Origin: JAEXOD01 sp937930275
GTDB taxonomy: Bacteria > Bacteroidota > Ignavibacteria > Ignavibacteriales > Melioribacteraceae
Assembly (NCBI GenBank): GCA_036733965.1
Contig: DAIMZL010000054.1
Span: 1 to 22,182, forward strand
Reading direction: 5' to 3'
DNA: 22,182 bases
In this document: positions 21,984 through 22,182 of the stretch, piece by piece
Numbering within the stretch: the stretch's first letter is position 1
How the letters are laid out: each line of letters opens with the position of its first letter
Notes under the pieces: model-generated
The model's input: only the letters and a program-made list of their open reading frames with translations
The model's database searches: none
What the model was told of the DNA's origin: nothing
Translations under genes and position numbers: made by a program

Positions 21984-22012
21984 TATAAGGCGTATATAGC
22001 ATACGCCTTATA
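21984..22012. terminator. Perfect 12-bp inverted repeat after the T9SS protein gene, possible terminator
   Basis: TATAAGGCGTAT (21984-21995) and ATACGCCTTATA (22001-22012) form a perfect stem with the loop ATAGC, starting 9 bases after the stop. It is followed by AAAATATT, so there is no T run on either strand. The position suggests termination or 3' end protection rather than a classical intrinsic terminator. Confidence 0.5.
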
Positions 22013-22182
22013 AAAATATTAATGTAAATAATTTTAAAGTAAACCGGTAGAAATAGACAAAACTTAAATTTGTTAAGTTTAGCAGAAAGAGGAAGTCATT
22101 TTCTATTGGATAATTGAATAAAAGGAAAACAAAAGACGGCTTTTTTGGTTGCAACATAGGTTTGGCGGTCTGGGTTTTCTGA
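22013..22182. other. Unassigned right-edge sequence
   Basis: No start codon with a ribosome-binding site or recognisable coding region begins here. An 8-bp inverted repeat AAACTTAA/TTAAGTTT (22060-22067 and 22073-22080) is present. The last 50 bases are richer in G than the rest of the window. On the minus strand 22182-22096 is open for 28 codons before a TGA, so the tail of a minus-strand gene beyond the edge is possible but unsupported. Confidence 0.3.

Noticed and set aside
1..22182. CRISPR array, insertion sequence, prophage or defence island
   Set aside because: I saw no regularly spaced direct repeats, transposase, integrase, phage structural or defence genes; gene content and base composition are uniform apart from the last 50 bases.

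Overview
The window is an AT-rich (roughly 30% GC by eye), gene-dense chromosomal segment. It most likely comes from an Ignavibacteria-type member of the Bacteroidota/Chlorobi group. The main pointers are a secreted protein ending in a type IX secretion (T9SS) type A sorting domain with the YPNPFNP signature common in Ignavibacteria, several signal peptides ending in ..AQ, an HU protein of the Bacteroidota type, a 31-residue AURKAIP1/COX24 (mS38-like) ribosomal protein gene, and a TonB-dependent receptor of the OMP_b-brl type.

Layout. (1) 1-2147, minus strand: a Δ1-pyrroline-5-carboxylate dehydrogenase gene followed by sucC, which is cut by the left edge; this looks like a proline/glutamate-to-TCA unit. 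(2) 2278-4106, plus: a small two-TM membrane protein with a YceI-family secreted lipid-binding protein, a strong terminator, then a SirB1-type transglutaminase-like protein. (3) 4176-5750, plus: a CoA-acylating aldehyde dehydrogenase whose C-terminal linker plus amphipathic helix looks like a microcompartment encapsulation peptide. (4) 5819-11493, plus: a small one-TM protein, a large TPR-TM-GAF-PAS histidine kinase and a TonB-dependent outer-membrane receptor. (5) 11609-13495, plus: an unknown 140-residue protein tightly coupled to an RsmF-like rRNA m5C methyltransferase. (6) 13488-15056, minus: a compact HU / TPR membrane protein / mS38-like ribosomal protein / tRNA-Thr(CGU) unit closed by a terminator, and beyond it a small four-TM protein. 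(7) 15247-17101: a secreted protein with MORN-like repeats and two TonB C-terminal domains, convergent with a thioredoxin-fold protein that has a single cysteine. (8) 17200-20577, plus: beta-phosphoglucomutase, a class C beta-lactamase-like serine hydrolase (4-nt overlap) and the ABC-F ATPase EttA, ended by a strong terminator. (9) 20704-21975, plus: a T9SS-exported surface protein, then an inverted repeat and about 170 bases of unassigned sequence.

Most of this is housekeeping and cell-envelope content, with no insertion sequence, prophage, CRISPR array or defence island. I see no clear undescribed system. The most promising leads are the putative encapsulation peptide on the aldehyde dehydrogenase (no shell genes are present here) and the secreted tandem TonB_C/MORN protein. 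No gene-free stretch exceeds 300 bases; the longest are 21976-22182, 15057-15246 and 8867-9048.
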